Source: AP-16 sp036395835 (GTDB lineage Bacteria > Pseudomonadota > Alphaproteobacteria > Rhizobiales > Xanthobacteraceae). Taken from it: a stretch of 57,740 nt of DNA. Within the stretch, counting starts at the first letter, position 1. Each line of letters begins with the position of its first letter. A model generated the notes under the pieces. That model was given only the letters and a program-made list of their open reading frames with translations. It was not told the DNA's origin and searched no databases. Below are positions 51,152-57,740 of the stretch, one piece after another. The stretch is from NCBI GenBank assembly GCA_036395835.1, contig DASWCW010000136.1, positions 1 to 57,740 on the forward strand, read 5' to 3'. The position numbers and the translations under genes were made by a program.

Positions 51152-52287
51152 GGGTAGGTGCGCCCTTTCCACGTGACGCGCCCACGCAGCCGCCGCCGCA
51201 CACTGTCGAGCGCGATCAGCGCGCCGGCGGTGTAGCCCAGCGGGAAAATAAGCCCATACCAGAACGGGATCTGAAAAAACTGCGTTCCCGCGAGATGCAA
51301 GCCGAAGGCGGCGGCGCTCGCGGGCAGCGCCACGGCGAGCGCCGCGCACGCGCGCGGCACGCCGTCACTGCAGCCAAAGGCATCGATCAGCGGGACGAGC
51401 ACGGCAGCCCAGGCAATGACCACTCCGAGAAGCGCGGTGAACATCGTCGATTGCGTGCCGCCGAGCATCTCGACCAGGTTCTTGGCAAGGCCGGGCCACA
51501 AGTTCCGCCATCCGGTGTACATGCGGGTCGAGAGCAGGCGCTCGCCGCCGTAGAGCGCGATCCTGCGGCCGGAGCGCTTGATCAATCCGGCGAGCGCCGC
51601 GTCCTCGCAGATCGCATTGCGCACCGCCCGATGCCCGCCGACCGCGTCATAGGCGGCGCGGCGGACGAGCATGAATTGTCCCGTGACATGGACCTCGGGT
51701 TGATCTGGCGCGGGGATCCGGTTCAGGTCGCGGATGAATGCGAGCAAGTAGAAGCCGCACGGCAGGATCAGCCGCTCGGCGAAGGACTTTAGCTCGTGCC
51801 GCGGCGCCAGCGACAGCAGATCGAGCGCCTCGGTTTCGGCGGTCGCGACCGCGCTCGCGATGAGCATGGGCTCGGCTTCGACGTCGGCATCCATGAAGCA
51901 CAGCCATTCGGCCGCAAGCGCGGCGCGGGCCCCGGTCCAACAGGCGTGGCATTTTCCGACCCAGCCCGGCGGCAGCGCTGATGCCTGCAGCAGCCGGATT
52001 CGCGGGTCGCGTTCGGCAAACGAGGCGACGATCGCCGCCGTCGCGTCGACGGACTGGTCGTCGACGACCACAATGTGCAAGGCCGGGAAGTTCTGGGCCG
52101 TCAACGCCGAGAGCGAGCGGGCGATATTGGCGGCTTCATCGCGCGCCGGAACGATGACGGCGACGCTCGGCGCCTGCCCGGAAGGGGTCGCGGGGAGCAC
52201 CGACCGCAATGCACCACGCTGGCGCAAAGCGCGCAGCAGCAGCCAGCCGACGGCGATCAGCCAGAGCAATGAAAGAATGAGCTCCAC
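51148..52287 (-). CDS. HpnB-like family 2 glycosyltransferase
   Basis: This is a 379-residue GT2 membrane protein. An N-terminal helix is followed by VAVIVPARDEA, VVVDDQSVDAT, LPPGWVGKCHACWTGA and CFMDADVE. An ICEDAALAG segment follows, then several C-terminal helices. The pattern fits the hopene-associated HpnB group, but a general GT2 enzyme cannot be excluded, so I give no symbol. The GTG at 52287 (VELILSLLW) puts the first helix right at the N-terminus. It is coupled to the AI-2E permease. Confidence 0.75.
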   Translation of the reverse strand: MELILSLLWLIAVGWLLLRALRQRGALRSVLPATPSGQAPSVAVIVPARDEAANIARSLSALTAQNFPALHIVVVDDQSVDATAAIVASFAERDPRIRLLQASALPPGWVGKCHACWTGARAALAAEWLCFMDADVEAEPMLIASAVATAETEALDLLSLAPRHELKSFAERLILPCGFYLLAFIRDLNRIPAPDQPEVHVTGQFMLVRRAAYDAVGGHRAVRNAICEDAALAGLIKRSGRRIALYGGERLLSTRMYTGWRNLWPGLAKNLVEMLGGTQSTMFTALLGVVIAWAAVLVPLIDAFGCSDGVPRACAALAVALPASAAAFGLHLAGTQFFQIPFWYGLIFPLGYTAGALIALDSVRRRLRGRVTWKGRTYP

Positions 52288-52493
52288 GTCAGGTCCGCCG
52301 CAAACGGCCCCGCCACGGAGAGGGTCTCCGGCGGCAACAGAAGCGAATTTCAATGCGGATTGTCGCTGAATGTTCCTTTTCTCCAAATTCGAACCCGCCG
52401 GCGGCCCCGGCCTCGACCATGCAGCAAATTGCAGGCGTCTGCCTTGCGGTACGCGCATTGCCGGATGTCGGCGCGATACCTATGTGCCTTGCC

Positions 52494-52637
52494 ATGTCGC
52501 GCAGTTTTCGGGACGTCATTCTGGTGGCGTGCGCGCTGATCTGCGCGGCGGCCGCGATCTACGTCGTCTACAACATCGAAGTTTTCAAGCACAAATACGA
52601 GCTGCAATTCCTCGGACAGCCCGACCAGCCGCAATAG
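52494..52637 (+). CDS. Small single-pass membrane protein, 47 aa
   Basis: This is a possible 47-residue protein starting MSRSFRDVILVACALICAAAAIYVV, with one membrane helix and a charged C-terminal tail (EVFKHKYELQF). The frame opens at 52353, but the upstream part looks non-coding. It is isolated and has no recognised family. The membrane-helix-plus-tail layout is the only support. Confidence 0.4.
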   Translation: MSRSFRDVILVACALICAAAAIYVVYNIEVFKHKYELQFLGQPDQPQ

Positions 52638-52702
52638 ACGCGTCGATCGTGCGGGCTGGCCGTTCTCGGCCGCCGCCGAGGATGTTCGCCTTCTCCGGCG
52701 GT

Positions 52703-54196
52703 TCAGATCCGCCGCACCGGCGTGTACCAGGCCAGCACCAGCCCCAGTGCCGAGAAAGCCGCGATCGTCAGGAACGCGGCGCGGAACGCCTCGTCGAATG
52801 CGTTCCGCAGGACCGTCTGACGCGCAGCGGGCAGCGCTGCCAGCACGTCGGCGCCGTGTTGCACCATCGTTCCGAACAGGTGCGCAGCCTCCGGATCGGT
52901 CCATGCCAGGGTCGCGAACAGTACCGCGGCGACCAGGGCCGTCCCGAATGCCGCGCCGACCGATCGGGAGAATTGCACCGAGGCAGCTGCGGCGCCGAGC
53001 ATCCGCGGCCCGGCCACGCTCTGCACGTTGACCTGCACGACGCCCATGACGGTTCCCATGAACAGCCCGTTCCACAACAGCACCCAGGCCAGCGCCCAAG
53101 CGCTGAGACGCGGGATCCAGAACGCCAGAAACAGCAACGTGATCGTGACAAAGATCAGGCCGTAGGACGGAAAGATCGAAGTGCGTCCGGTCCTGCTGAT
53201 GACGCGTCCCGTGATCATCGAGCCGATGCCGATCCCGATCGTCAGCGGCACCAGGAGGAGACCGGTTTCCGACGCCGACGCGCCCCGCGCGACGCGCAGG
53301 TAGATGGGCAGCAGGGTGATCAGCGAGACCAGCGCCGCACCATGACAGGCGGCGAGCGCGTCGCTGCGCCAGATCGCGGGCTGGCGCAACAAGCCGATCG
53401 GCAGCAGCGGGAAGGGCGCCCGTCGCTCCTGGCGCACCAGCAGCGCAAGCGAGGCCAGGCCCAGCAGGGCCAGAGCCGCGATCGCCGGCAGCGCGCCGAT
53501 TTCGGCGTGCTGGATCTGCTGGAGCGCGAGTAGCGTTGGGGCGATGAACAGCACGAACAGCAGCAGGCCCGTCGAATCGAAGCGGTGCTCGCTGCGAAAG
53601 CCCGGTTTGGCCTTGAGACGCAAGGTCAGCACCACGGCAATGACGCCGAGCGGCAGGTTGATCAGGAAGATCGAGCGCCAGCCCAGGTGCTGGGTGAGAT
53701 AGCCGCCGGCGACGGGGCCGAACGTATTCGACGTTACCACCACCGCGGCGAGATAGCCCTGATAACGACCTCGTTCGCGCGGCGGCACGGTTTCTCCGAT
53801 CAGCGCCTGCGACAATGTCATCAGACCGCCGCCGCCCAGGCCCTGCAGCACGCGGCCGAGCGTCAGCATCTCGATGCTGTTGGCGAAGGCGCAAAACACC
53901 GAGGCGGCGAGGAAGATCGCGAGGCCGATGAACATCAGCCGGCGACGGCCGAAAACGTCGCCGAGCTGGCCGTAGACAGGAGCCGCCACCGTGCCTGCGA
54001 CCAGATAGCTAATCACCACCCAGGAGACGCGCTCGACTCCGCCGAGCGATGCGGCGATCGCCGGCAGCGCGGTCGCGACGATGGTCTGATCGATCACCGC
54101 CAGGAACATCGGCAGCATGATCGAGGGAAACACCGCGAAGAACAGGGAAGGCTTTGCTAGCGCTGGTTTTTTTCCGGTGCCGCTGCTGTCTGTCAT
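52703..54196 (-). CDS. DHA2-family MFS drug exporter-like (EmrB/QacA type)
   Basis: This is a 497-residue MFS transporter with 14 predicted helices. Motif D1-like LAVIDQTIVATALP lies in helix 1, motif A is GQLGDVFGRRRL, and motif C-like SNTFGPVAGGYL is in helix 5, a drug/H+ antiporter feature. A QGLGGGGLMTLS segment also fits DHA2. The ATG at 54196 (MTDSSGTG) is chosen. No membrane-fusion partner or regulator is adjacent. The substrate is unknown. Confidence 0.9.
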   Translation of the reverse strand: MTDSSGTGKKPALAKPSLFFAVFPSIMLPMFLAVIDQTIVATALPAIAASLGGVERVSWVVISYLVAGTVAAPVYGQLGDVFGRRRLMFIGLAIFLAASVFCAFANSIEMLTLGRVLQGLGGGGLMTLSQALIGETVPPRERGRYQGYLAAVVVTSNTFGPVAGGYLTQHLGWRSIFLINLPLGVIAVVLTLRLKAKPGFRSEHRFDSTGLLLFVLFIAPTLLALQQIQHAEIGALPAIAALALLGLASLALLVRQERRAPFPLLPIGLLRQPAIWRSDALAACHGAALVSLITLLPIYLRVARGASASETGLLLVPLTIGIGIGSMITGRVISRTGRTSIFPSYGLIFVTITLLFLAFWIPRLSAWALAWVLLWNGLFMGTVMGVVQVNVQSVAGPRMLGAAAASVQFSRSVGAAFGTALVAAVLFATLAWTDPEAAHLFGTMVQHGADVLAALPAARQTVLRNAFDEAFRAAFLTIAAFSALGLVLAWYTPVRRI

Positions 54197-54437
54197 GGAC
54201 GATTTTGATGGACACGCGAGGGATCTGGAGGGATACCGGGACGACTCGACCGCCTCATTATAGCCCCTACGGACACGCCCGGGGCATACAAAGGCGTAAA
54301 GCCTCCGGGTAACAGAGCGGGTAACGCCAGAATGCCAGCCCACGGGGCTGGGAACGTCGCTGGCGGCGATCTCGGCTTGGAGGGTTCAGGGTGCCCCGGC
54401 AGGAGACGGCCGTCCTAGGCCTTCCTGCGCGAGGGGA
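54197..54437. other. 241-bp gap upstream of the exporter, no gene assigned
   Basis: This is the leader region of the DHA2 exporter. It contains no recognisable ORF, hairpin or operator I can support. It borders an orphan coding fragment. Confidence 0.45.
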
Positions 54438-54611
54438 TTATGCGGCGGCGCTGGCCGGTCGCTGGGCGAGCTGCTCGGCCAGCGTCGCAATGGCTGCTGC
54501 GGCCTCAAGGGCTCGCAACCGACCGAGCTCCAGCACCAGCTGGTGTTCGATAACAGGCGAAACGGGCGTTTCGAACCAAAGCAAGGTGGCCAAGTCCTCG
54601 AGCCGATGCAC
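54438..54611 (-). pseudogene. Orphan 57-residue coding fragment
   Basis: The minus strand carries an open segment from a GTG at 54611 to a TAA at 54438-54440. It reads like the C-terminal end of a helical protein (LEDLATLLWFETP, then LELGRLRALEAAAAIATLAEQLAQ) and has a coding appearance. A TAG stands directly before the GTG, so it is not a full gene in this frame. It may be the remnant of a larger gene or a very small gene. No family is recognised. Confidence 0.4.
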
Positions 54612-54746
54612 TAGCTAGATCAATAAGCACGGCCGGGGCAAGATCATCATCGGTATGGCACGACTGCGACATCGCGCGACGGGGCTTCGAGTTCCGCTTG
54701 CGGCGCCTCAGCGGACGTGTAGCGGAAACACCCGGAGGACCGGGTT

Positions 54747-54772
54747 TGACCCCAAGGCGACATGAGGGGTCA
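54747..54772. repeat. Inverted repeat TGACCCC-N12-GGGGTCA
   Basis: Arms TGACCCC (54747-54753) and GGGGTCA (54766-54772) lie between the orphan fragment and the binding-protein gene. It could be an operator or an insertion-sequence end. There is no transposase to support the latter. Confidence 0.4.
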
Positions 54773-54852
54773 GTTTTGCTGTGATGCACAGCGCAGCTCT
54801 CGATGTGGTATATTTCACCCTGCCCGGCGTGATCCTCGACACGGGGAAGCCC

Positions 54853-55827
54853 ATGAGGCGGCGGGAATTCATCAGTCTGCTTGGCAGCGCAGCGACTTGG
54901 CCGCTTGTGGCGCGCGCGCAGCAGAAGGTCTGGAAAGTGGGGATGCTTTCAGCGGTATCCCGACAAGCGTATTCTGGCTTACGCGCCGCATTTATTACCG
55001 GCATGCGCGAGCTTGGCCACGTCGAAGGAAACGATTTCATTGTGGAATGGCGTTCTGCCGAGCAGCACTATGAACGTTTCCCAGAGCTTATCGCGGAACT
55101 GGTGGGATTGAAGGTCGATGTTATCGTATGTGCCACAGGTCAGGCTTATCGCCCCCTGCAGCGAGCCACTGACACGATTCCCATCGTCATACTTGCCTTA
55201 ACCGATCCAGTTGGCAGTGGGTTCGTCGCAAGTCTGAAACACCCCGGTGGCAATATCACCGGCTTGTCGACTTCGTACGATGATACAGCGCCAAAGCAGG
55301 TAGAGCTTTTGTCAATGGTCGTGCCCAACATGGCGCGCATTGGACTGCTCGTGGATCCAAGCAGTCCCACTTATCTGCCTTTCCGCAAGAGTGTAGAAGC
55401 CGCCACTGCGAAGACGAGCTTGTCTGTTACGTTGGTCGAGGTGAGTAGTCTTGATCAAATAGACAGCGCCTTCCAGACGTTCAAAACGGCCGATGTGCGG
55501 GCCTTTATTGCAATGCCGAGCGCGTTGTTCTTCGGCGAGCAAAATCGGCTCATCCAACTAGCGCTCCGCAACGGTCTGCCGTCAATGTTTTCGCAACGCG
55601 AATATGCGGTTGCCGGCGGCCTCATGAGTTACGGTGAGAACCTTTCCGATTTCTTCTACCGGGCCGCATCTTTTGTAGACAAGATTTTCAAGGGCGCAAA
55701 GCCAGGCGATCTTCCAATCGAGCAGCCCACGCGATTCCATCTCGTGATCAATCGTAAGACTGCTGATGTGCTTGGACTAACGATCCCGCCGCAGCTTTTT
55801 ATTTTCGCCGATGAGGTGATCGAGTAG
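54853..55827 (+). CDS. Orphan Tat-exported ABC substrate-binding protein, copy 2
   Basis: This is a 324-residue periplasmic binding protein of the same DUF534-type family as copy 1. The Tat signal is MRRREFISLLGSAATWPL, ending near ARAQQK. The mature domain opens WKVGMLSAVS and ends GLTIPPQLFIFADEVIE, the same tail type as copy 1. Sequence identity to copy 1 looks moderate, so it is an old paralogue. Its base usage is less GC-rich than the genes around it. No permease or ATPase lies nearby. A perfect hairpin follows the stop. Confidence 0.85.
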   Translation: MRRREFISLLGSAATWPLVARAQQKVWKVGMLSAVSRQAYSGLRAAFITGMRELGHVEGNDFIVEWRSAEQHYERFPELIAELVGLKVDVIVCATGQAYRPLQRATDTIPIVILALTDPVGSGFVASLKHPGGNITGLSTSYDDTAPKQVELLSMVVPNMARIGLLVDPSSPTYLPFRKSVEAATAKTSLSVTLVEVSSLDQIDSAFQTFKTADVRAFIAMPSALFFGEQNRLIQLALRNGLPSMFSQREYAVAGGLMSYGENLSDFFYRAASFVDKIFKGAKPGDLPIEQPTRFHLVINRKTADVLGLTIPPQLFIFADEVIE

Positions 55828-55898
55828 AGACGTACTTTTGCTGCAGCGCATGAGTCCGGATGTGGCACATCCCGGAAGAGGCGGTCAGCAGCGGCAAA

Positions 55899-55923
55899 GT
55901 CCGGTCATTGGGCATGACCGGAC
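55899..55923 (+). terminator. Perfect 10-bp hairpin after the orphan binding protein
   Basis: GTCCGGTCAT (55899-55908) pairs perfectly with ATGACCGGAC (55914-55923) around a 5-nt loop, 72 bp after the stop. It has no T-run, so it may be a rho-assisted terminator or part of a dispersed intergenic repeat. Confidence 0.45.
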
Positions 55924-56026
55924 GTGCCGAGAACGTGCCCTTACCGCCGAATTTGACCCACTCCGGACTTCTGTACGTGGCGATGTCGACTCTGCTGACC
56001 CGGAAAAGCGAAAAGACCGCAGCGAC

Positions 56027-56066
56027 AAAAAAACAACGGGAACTGCGGGGCCGAATGGCCCCGCAG
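56027..56066 (-). terminator. Rho-independent-type terminator of the MHS transporter gene
   Basis: CTGCGGGGCC (56043-56052) and GGCCCCGCAG (56057-56066) form a perfect 10-bp stem with a GAAT loop. Reading the minus strand, the stem is followed after nine bases by seven T residues (56033-56027). It lies 25 bp downstream of the transporter's stop. Confidence 0.7.
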
Positions 56067-56090
56067 GGGGTTGCGTTGCCGGCCTATCGA

Positions 56091-57413
56091 TTATGCCTTG
56101 GCCGGCTCCGCCTCCCAGATTTTCATCTTGCGCGTCTCCGGCATCAGGTACAGGCCCAGCACCAAGCATATCGCAGGGACGGCGATCGGGTAGATCAGAG
56201 CATAAGCGACACTACCGGTCGCCGTATACGCCGCCGTGGTGATGAATGGCACCAACCCGCCACCCCAGCCGTTGCCGATCATATACGGCATGGATACCGC
56301 CGTGTAGCGGATCCTGCCGGGGAAATATTCGGCCAGGAACGCGCCGATCGGCCCGTAGACCATCCCGACATAGGAGACCAGGATGGCGACGATGAGGATC
56401 GCAATCGGATAGTTGATACTGCCCGGATGCGTGACGGATCCGAGCCACAAATAGAGCGGATAGTAGGTGACCGCCGCAAGGAAGAAGCCCCCTAATATCA
56501 CCGGTTTGCGGCCGATGATGTCGGACAGCCAGCCGAACAGGACGAGTGTCGGGGTCCCGATGACCAGCCCGGCTCCCACGATATAGGCGGTGGTCAGCGT
56601 ATCCACCTTGGCAACCGTCTGCAGGTAGTACAGCGCCCAGAACTGGCTGCTGTACCAGACCACGCCCTCGCCCAATACGATAATGGTCGCGATCACCACG
56701 AACTTGAAATTGGCGCTGAGGAAGGCCTCCTTCCAGGGATTCTTGCTCGTCCCGCCTTTGGCCTTGATCTCCGCGTAGATCGGCGACTCCTCGAAGCTGA
56801 GCCGCATGTAGAGGGTGACGAACACCAGCAGGAAGGAGAACAGGAACGGGACCCGCCACGCCCAGTCGTTGAACGCTGCCTCGCCGAAGTAGGTGCGCAC
56901 GGCGATGATCACGAGGAGGGAGAGCACGATTCCCAGCGTGGGCGAGGTCTGCAGCCAGCCGGTATAATAGCCGCGCCGTTCGTCCGACACGTGCTCGGCG
57001 ACGTAGGTGATGGCGCCGCCATATGAACCGCCCAGACAAAGGCCCTGGATCATCCGCAAACCGAACAGGATGAACGCGGCGGCCAGGCCGATCGACTCGA
57101 AGGTCGGGATCAAGCCGATCGCCCCGGTGCCCACAGCCATGCCAGTGAGCGTCATGAGGAACGTATATTTGCGGCCGACGCGGTCTCCCAGCCAGCCGAA
57201 CAGGAACGCCCCCAACGGGCGGACCAGGAACCCGGCGGTGAACAGCGCGATGGTGCTGAGCAGCGCCGCGACCGGGTGGCTCTTTTCGAAGAATTTGACC
57301 GCCAAGATTGTGGCCAAGCTCCCGAAAATATAGAAGTCATACCACTCGATGACGTTTCCCCCCGACGCGGCGGTGATCACGCGTCGGAAGTTCGCCGGAA
57401 TGTGAGCAGCCAT
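56091..57413 (-). CDS. MHS-family MFS metabolite/H+ symporter
   Basis: This is a 440-residue MFS protein with 12 helices. The N-terminus has the MHS-typical NVIEWYDFYIFGSLA. Motif A is FGWLGDRVGRKYT, and a GLCLGGSYGGAITYVAEH segment follows; this is the Asp/Glu/His-containing helix 4 of the MHS (alpha-ketoglutarate/proline/shikimate-type) group. GGGGGAGG precedes the ATG at 57413. It probably imports an organic acid or betaine; the substrate is unknown. Five tandem repeats lie 70-200 bp upstream. Confidence 0.9.
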   Translation of the reverse strand: MAAHIPANFRRVITAASGGNVIEWYDFYIFGSLATILAVKFFEKSHPVAALLSTIALFTAGFLVRPLGAFLFGWLGDRVGRKYTFLMTLTGMAVGTGAIGLIPTFESIGLAAAFILFGLRMIQGLCLGGSYGGAITYVAEHVSDERRGYYTGWLQTSPTLGIVLSLLVIIAVRTYFGEAAFNDWAWRVPFLFSFLLVFVTLYMRLSFEESPIYAEIKAKGGTSKNPWKEAFLSANFKFVVIATIIVLGEGVVWYSSQFWALYYLQTVAKVDTLTTAYIVGAGLVIGTPTLVLFGWLSDIIGRKPVILGGFFLAAVTYYPLYLWLGSVTHPGSINYPIAILIVAILVSYVGMVYGPIGAFLAEYFPGRIRYTAVSMPYMIGNGWGGGLVPFITTAAYTATGSVAYALIYPIAVPAICLVLGLYLMPETRKMKIWEAEPAKA

Positions 57414-57485
57414 GGGTCATCCTCCCCCGCTTGGTTTTAGCGCCGGAAGCGGTCGTTGCGACGAAAAACATCTTATTCGAGTTTC

Positions 57486-57615
57486 GGGGTGCGCTCTTTA
57501 GACTTTCGTAGGGGTGCGCTCTTAGACTTTCGTAGGGGTGCCCTCTTAGGCCTTTCGTAGGGGTCCACTCTTAGACTTTAGTAGGGGTAGGGGGATCCCC
57601 TCTTAGACTTTAGTA
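57486..57615. repeat. Five tandem imperfect repeats (24-32 bp) upstream of the MHS transporter
   Basis: Units start with GGGG and end with TAGACTTTCGTA or TAGACTTTAGTA. Positions are 57486-57510, 57511-57534, 57535-57559, 57560-57583 and 57584-57615. The last unit is enlarged by a GGGGGATCCCC palindrome. They could be regulator-binding iterons or the end of a mobile element. The first lies about 70 bp from the MHS start codon. Confidence 0.8.
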
Positions 57616-57636
57616 GGGGGCGGATGGTGATCTCGC

Positions 57637-57740
57637 TCATGCTTGATCCCGCCCCGCCTCGAACCCCCCTAATGGCGCGCCGACGGCCGGCTCGCGGTTG
57701 GCCGCAGCCAAGAACCCATGCAGCGCCGCCACCACCTGCG
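57637..57740 (-). CDS. C-terminal end of an unidentified gene cut by the window edge
   Basis: The minus strand is open from the edge and ends at the TGA at 57637-57639. The last 33 residues (including VVAALHGFLAAANREPAVG) look coding. An ATG overlaps the stop (ATGA) and opens a 20-residue frame running into the tandem repeats (57578-57640). The family is not recognised. The position next to tandem repeats suggests a possible mobile-element boundary, but this cannot be shown. Confidence 0.45.
   Translation of the reverse strand, partial: QVVAALHGFLAAANREPAVGAPLGGFEAGRDQA

Noticed and set aside
57486..57615. CRISPR array
   Set aside because: The repeats are directly adjacent with no spacers, and there are no cas genes.

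Overview
The window reads as chromosomal DNA of a high-GC alphaproteobacterium of the Hyphomicrobiales, most likely Bradyrhizobiaceae or Xanthobacteraceae. This rests on strong GC bias at third codon positions, many Liv-type ABC importers, orphan substrate-binding proteins with an MRRREFI-type Tat signal, hopanoid genes and palindromic intergenic elements between convergent genes. It is an inference from gene content, since no rRNA or tRNA gene was seen.

Region 1 (1-27.9 kb) is a transport and catabolism supercluster. A radical-SAM/Memo pair (AmrS divergent from a MEMO1-like protein) comes first. It is followed by two complete LivFGHM-type importers with three periplasmic binding proteins. 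The first importer lies downstream, on the same strand, of an isochorismatase-like hydrolase and two PuuE-like deacetylase/cyclic amidohydrolase paralogues. A two-subunit molybdenum hydroxylase diverges from that run. The second importer is followed by an ACMSD-like amidohydrolase. A CocE-type hydrolase then diverges from a plus-strand run: a 3-hydroxyisobutyrate-dehydrogenase-like reductase, a creatinase-like M24 protein, a short PEP-synthase-like dikinase, a D-2-hydroxyacid dehydrogenase and a zeta-class GST. Together these suggest uptake and stepwise hydroxylation, ring opening and amide hydrolysis of one or more N-containing compounds. The substrate is unknown.

Region 2 (28-38.9 kb) is mixed accessory content. 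It has a cytochrome P450, a serine beta-lactamase-like hydrolase, a sulfotransferase, and a large zinc-ribbon/cyclase/AAA/TPR signalling protein. It also has an alpha/beta hydrolase lacking its nucleophile, an MFS pseudogene with its middle deleted, and a flavin reductase. Region 3 (39-41.7 kb) holds three Tad-type pseudopilin or secreted components without the Tad machinery. Region 4 (41.7-46 kb) has an amidase, an orphan binding protein and two small unknown proteins.

Region 5 (46.2-54.2 kb) is a partial hopanoid side-chain locus (HpnA, HpnJ, HpnI), followed by an AI-2E-type permease coupled to an HpnB-like glycosyltransferase and a DHA2 drug-exporter-like MFS protein. Region 6 (54.4-57.7 kb) holds a short orphan coding fragment, a second orphan Tat binding protein, an MHS-type metabolite transporter with a good terminator, five tandem 24-32 bp repeats, and a gene cut by the window edge. 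The strongest candidate for an undescribed system is the isochorismatase/double PuuE-like/Liv run next to the molybdenum hydroxylase at about 4.6-14.5 kb.
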